DNA of 6,036 nucleotides from Caldisericota bacterium (GTDB taxonomy: Bacteria > Bipolaricaulota > Bipolaricaulia > Bipolaricaulales > Bipolaricaulaceae). The DNA is taken from assembly GCA_013151115.1 (NCBI GenBank), contig JAADIW010000007.1, forward strand, positions 1 to 6,036, given 5' to 3'. The position numbers and the translations under genes were made by a program. The number at the start of each line of letters is the position of its first letter. Within the stretch, counting starts at the first letter, position 1. Below are positions 4,889 to 6,036 of this stretch, piece by piece. A model generated the notes under the pieces. That model was not told where the DNA came from and ran no database searches. It saw only the letters and a program-made list of their open reading frames with translations.

Positions 4889-5737
4889 TCAGGGAACGAG
4901 CTCCAGGGATAGGTCGAGGGCGGGGGCGGAATGGGTGAGGGCGCCCACGGAGATGTAGTCCACCCCGGTGGCGGCGATTTCGGCCACGTTCTCCAGCCTC
5001 ACACCCCCCGAGGCCTCGAGGGGCACCCGTCCGGCGGCGATCCGCACCGCCTCCGCTATCTCCTCCACCCGGAAGTTGTCGAGGAGGATCCGGTCCACCC
5101 CGAGTTCCAGGGCCTCCCGGAGTTCCTCCAGGTTCCGCACCTCCACCTCGACGGGCAGCGTGACGCCCGCGGCCCGCACGCGGCGCACCGCCTCCGCGAT
5201 CGATCCGCACGCGGCGATGTGGTTGTCCTTGATGAGGACCATGTCGTAGAGGCCCATCCGATGGTTCCTCCCGCCGCCACATCTCACGGCGTACTTCTCG
5301 AGGTAGCGCCACCCGGGGGTGGTCTTGCGCGTGTCGAGGATCACCGCCCGGTAAGGGGCCGCGGCCTCCACGAACCGCGACGTGAGGGTGGCGATGCCCG
5401 AGAGGCGCGCGAGGAAGTTCAGGGCGGTGCGCTCGGCGGTGAGGATCCCGCGCAGGGGGCCCTCCACCTCCGCCACCACGTCCCCGGGCTGGACCGGCTC
5501 CCCGTCCCTGGCCCGCGGGGAGAGAGAGATCCCCCCGTCCACGGCGCGGAACACCGCGGCGGCCACGGGGAGCCCGCAGATGATCCCGTGGGCTTTGGCC
5601 ACGATCGCCCCGCGGCCCCGGGCCTCCGGGGGTATCGTGGCATCGGTGGTCACGTCCCCGGGGCCGATGTCCTCCCGCAGGGCCCGCTCGATCAGCGGCG
5701 CGGCGACCCCGAGGAGCTCCTCGTCATCGAACCTCAT
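4889..5737 (-). CDS. nadC: Nicotinate-nucleotide pyrophosphorylase (carboxylating)
   Basis: This 282-residue cytoplasmic enzyme converts quinolinate and PRPP to nicotinate mononucleotide, CO2 and pyrophosphate, the last quinolinate-specific step of de novo NAD synthesis. Family motifs are nearly complete: ALREDIGPGDVTTDA (19-33), ERTALNFLARLSGIAT (102-117), DTRKTTPGWRYLEKYAVRCGGG (135-156) followed by RNHRMGLYDMVLIKDNHI (157-174), EVEV (197-200), LLDNF (218-222), EASGGV (241-246) and ISVGALTHS (262-270). Basic residues in the TRKT, RNHR and K-D-N-H segments are those known to bind the acidic substrates. I chose ATG 5737 over an in-frame start at 5860 because the extra 41 residues are unlike NadC and lie over the rhodanese gene in another frame. 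This ATG also overlaps the rhodanese stop as ATGA, with GGAGGG immediately before it. The usual partners nadA and nadB are not visible here. Confidence 0.96.
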   Translation of the reverse strand: MRFDDEELLGVAAPLIERALREDIGPGDVTTDATIPPEARGRGAIVAKAHGIICGLPVAAAVFRAVDGGISLSPRARDGEPVQPGDVVAEVEGPLRGILTAERTALNFLARLSGIATLTSRFVEAAAPYRAVILDTRKTTPGWRYLEKYAVRCGGGRNHRMGLYDMVLIKDNHIAACGSIAEAVRRVRAAGVTLPVEVEVRNLEELREALELGVDRILLDNFRVEEIAEAVRIAAGRVPLEASGGVRLENVAEIAATGVDYISVGALTHSAPALDLSLELVP

Positions 5738-6036
5738 CCCTCCAGGGGAAGCCCGGCTTCCTCCCACGCGAGGATCCCTCCCTCGATCTCGAAGATTAAC
5801 GTGAACCCGAGCTCCCGCATAACGCGTGCCGCGACGGCGCTGCGGTGCCCGCTCCGGCAATAGAGGAGGTAGGCCCTGTCGCGCGGGAGGGAGGCGAGCC
5901 GGGCGCGGAAGTCGGGGGAGTACAGATCCAGGGGGACGGCACCGAGGATGTGTCCCTCCGCGAACTCCCGGGGCGTGCGGACGTCGATCAGCACGAGGGC
6001 GGCGTCGGCGCGGTGCAGCTCGAGCAGGAGCGATGC
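5734..6036 (-). CDS. Rhodanese-like sulfurtransferase, 5' end cut by window
   Basis: This is a single rhodanese domain. Visible motifs are VLIDVRTPREFAEGHILGAVPLDL near the start, the active-site loop YCRSGHRSAVAARVM with the catalytic cysteine that carries persulfide, and the usual ending GGILAWEEAGLPLEG. A GTG at 5994 could serve as a start. However, the same frame stays open to the window edge and encodes ASLLLELHRADAAL, which fits the helix before the first rhodanese strand, so the true start is probably outside the window. Small proteins of this type move sulfane sulfur (thiosulfate, polysulfide, cysteine-derived) for Fe-S, thiolation or detoxification reactions. The stop overlaps the nadC start by 4 nt, indicating translational coupling. 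The specific sulfur donor and acceptor cannot be inferred from sequence. Confidence 0.9.
   Translation of the reverse strand, partial: ASLLLELHRADAALVLIDVRTPREFAEGHILGAVPLDLYSPDFRARLASLPRDRAYLLYCRSGHRSAVAARVMRELGFTLIFEIEGGILAWEEAGLPLEG

Noticed and set aside
5735..5860. An N-terminal extension of NadC to a start at 5860
   Set aside because: The 41 added residues are arginine-rich and unlike NadC. They lie over the rhodanese coding sequence, and the ATG at 5737 forms a classical 4-nt overlap.
4931..5863. A 310-codon open frame on the + strand antisense to nadC
   Set aside because: The nadC motifs on the other strand are unambiguous. The antisense product has no recognisable features.

Overview
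The window comes from a GC-rich bacterial genome with strong GC preference at third codon positions. Two features suggest a cell with a periplasm, probably a diderm. One is a Skp/OmpH-like protein; the other is an ABC-type sugar-binding protein with a cleavable (AxA) signal peptide rather than a lipoprotein signal. The adenosine-specific kinase family is commonest in archaea and thermophilic or deep-branching bacteria, so an anaerobic or thermophilic diderm lineage (for example Bipolaricaulota or a similar phylum) is plausible. I cannot fix the taxonomy from sequence alone.

Left end (1-601, + strand): the last 31 codons of an unidentified gene, then a complete adenosine-specific kinase gene 15 nt downstream, probably in the same transcript. 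This pair converges on the sugar operon, with only 50 nt between the stop codons.

Centre (652-3962, - strand): a carbohydrate ABC importer lacking its ATPase. The order of transcription is promoter, periplasmic binding protein (2542-3777), intrinsic-terminator-like hairpin, MalF-type permease (1488-2366), MalG-type permease (652-1491); the two permease genes overlap by ATGA. The promoter region is unusually readable. It has a perfect -35 (TTGACA), a near-perfect -10 (TATAAG), and a LacI/GalR-type operator at the predicted start of transcription. The leader carries two Shine-Dalgarno sequences; only the second is next to a start codon, and it is almost fully complementary to the 16S rRNA tail. 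The ATPase and regulator must lie elsewhere.

Right end (3963-6036, - strand): a three-gene run of a rhodanese-like sulfurtransferase (cut by the window edge), NadC (ATGA overlap with the rhodanese), and a membrane-anchored coiled-coil protein with a Skp/OmpH-like domain.

No mobile element, CRISPR array, tRNA or rRNA was seen, and no wholly new system is evident. The most interesting signals are regulatory. The terminator after the binding-protein gene has a 3' arm that is a perfect 10-nt complement of the malF-like ribosome-binding site. The spare Shine-Dalgarno near the predicted 5' end of the operon mRNA resembles a stabilising element. An anti-Shine-Dalgarno hairpin lies before the OmpH-like gene.
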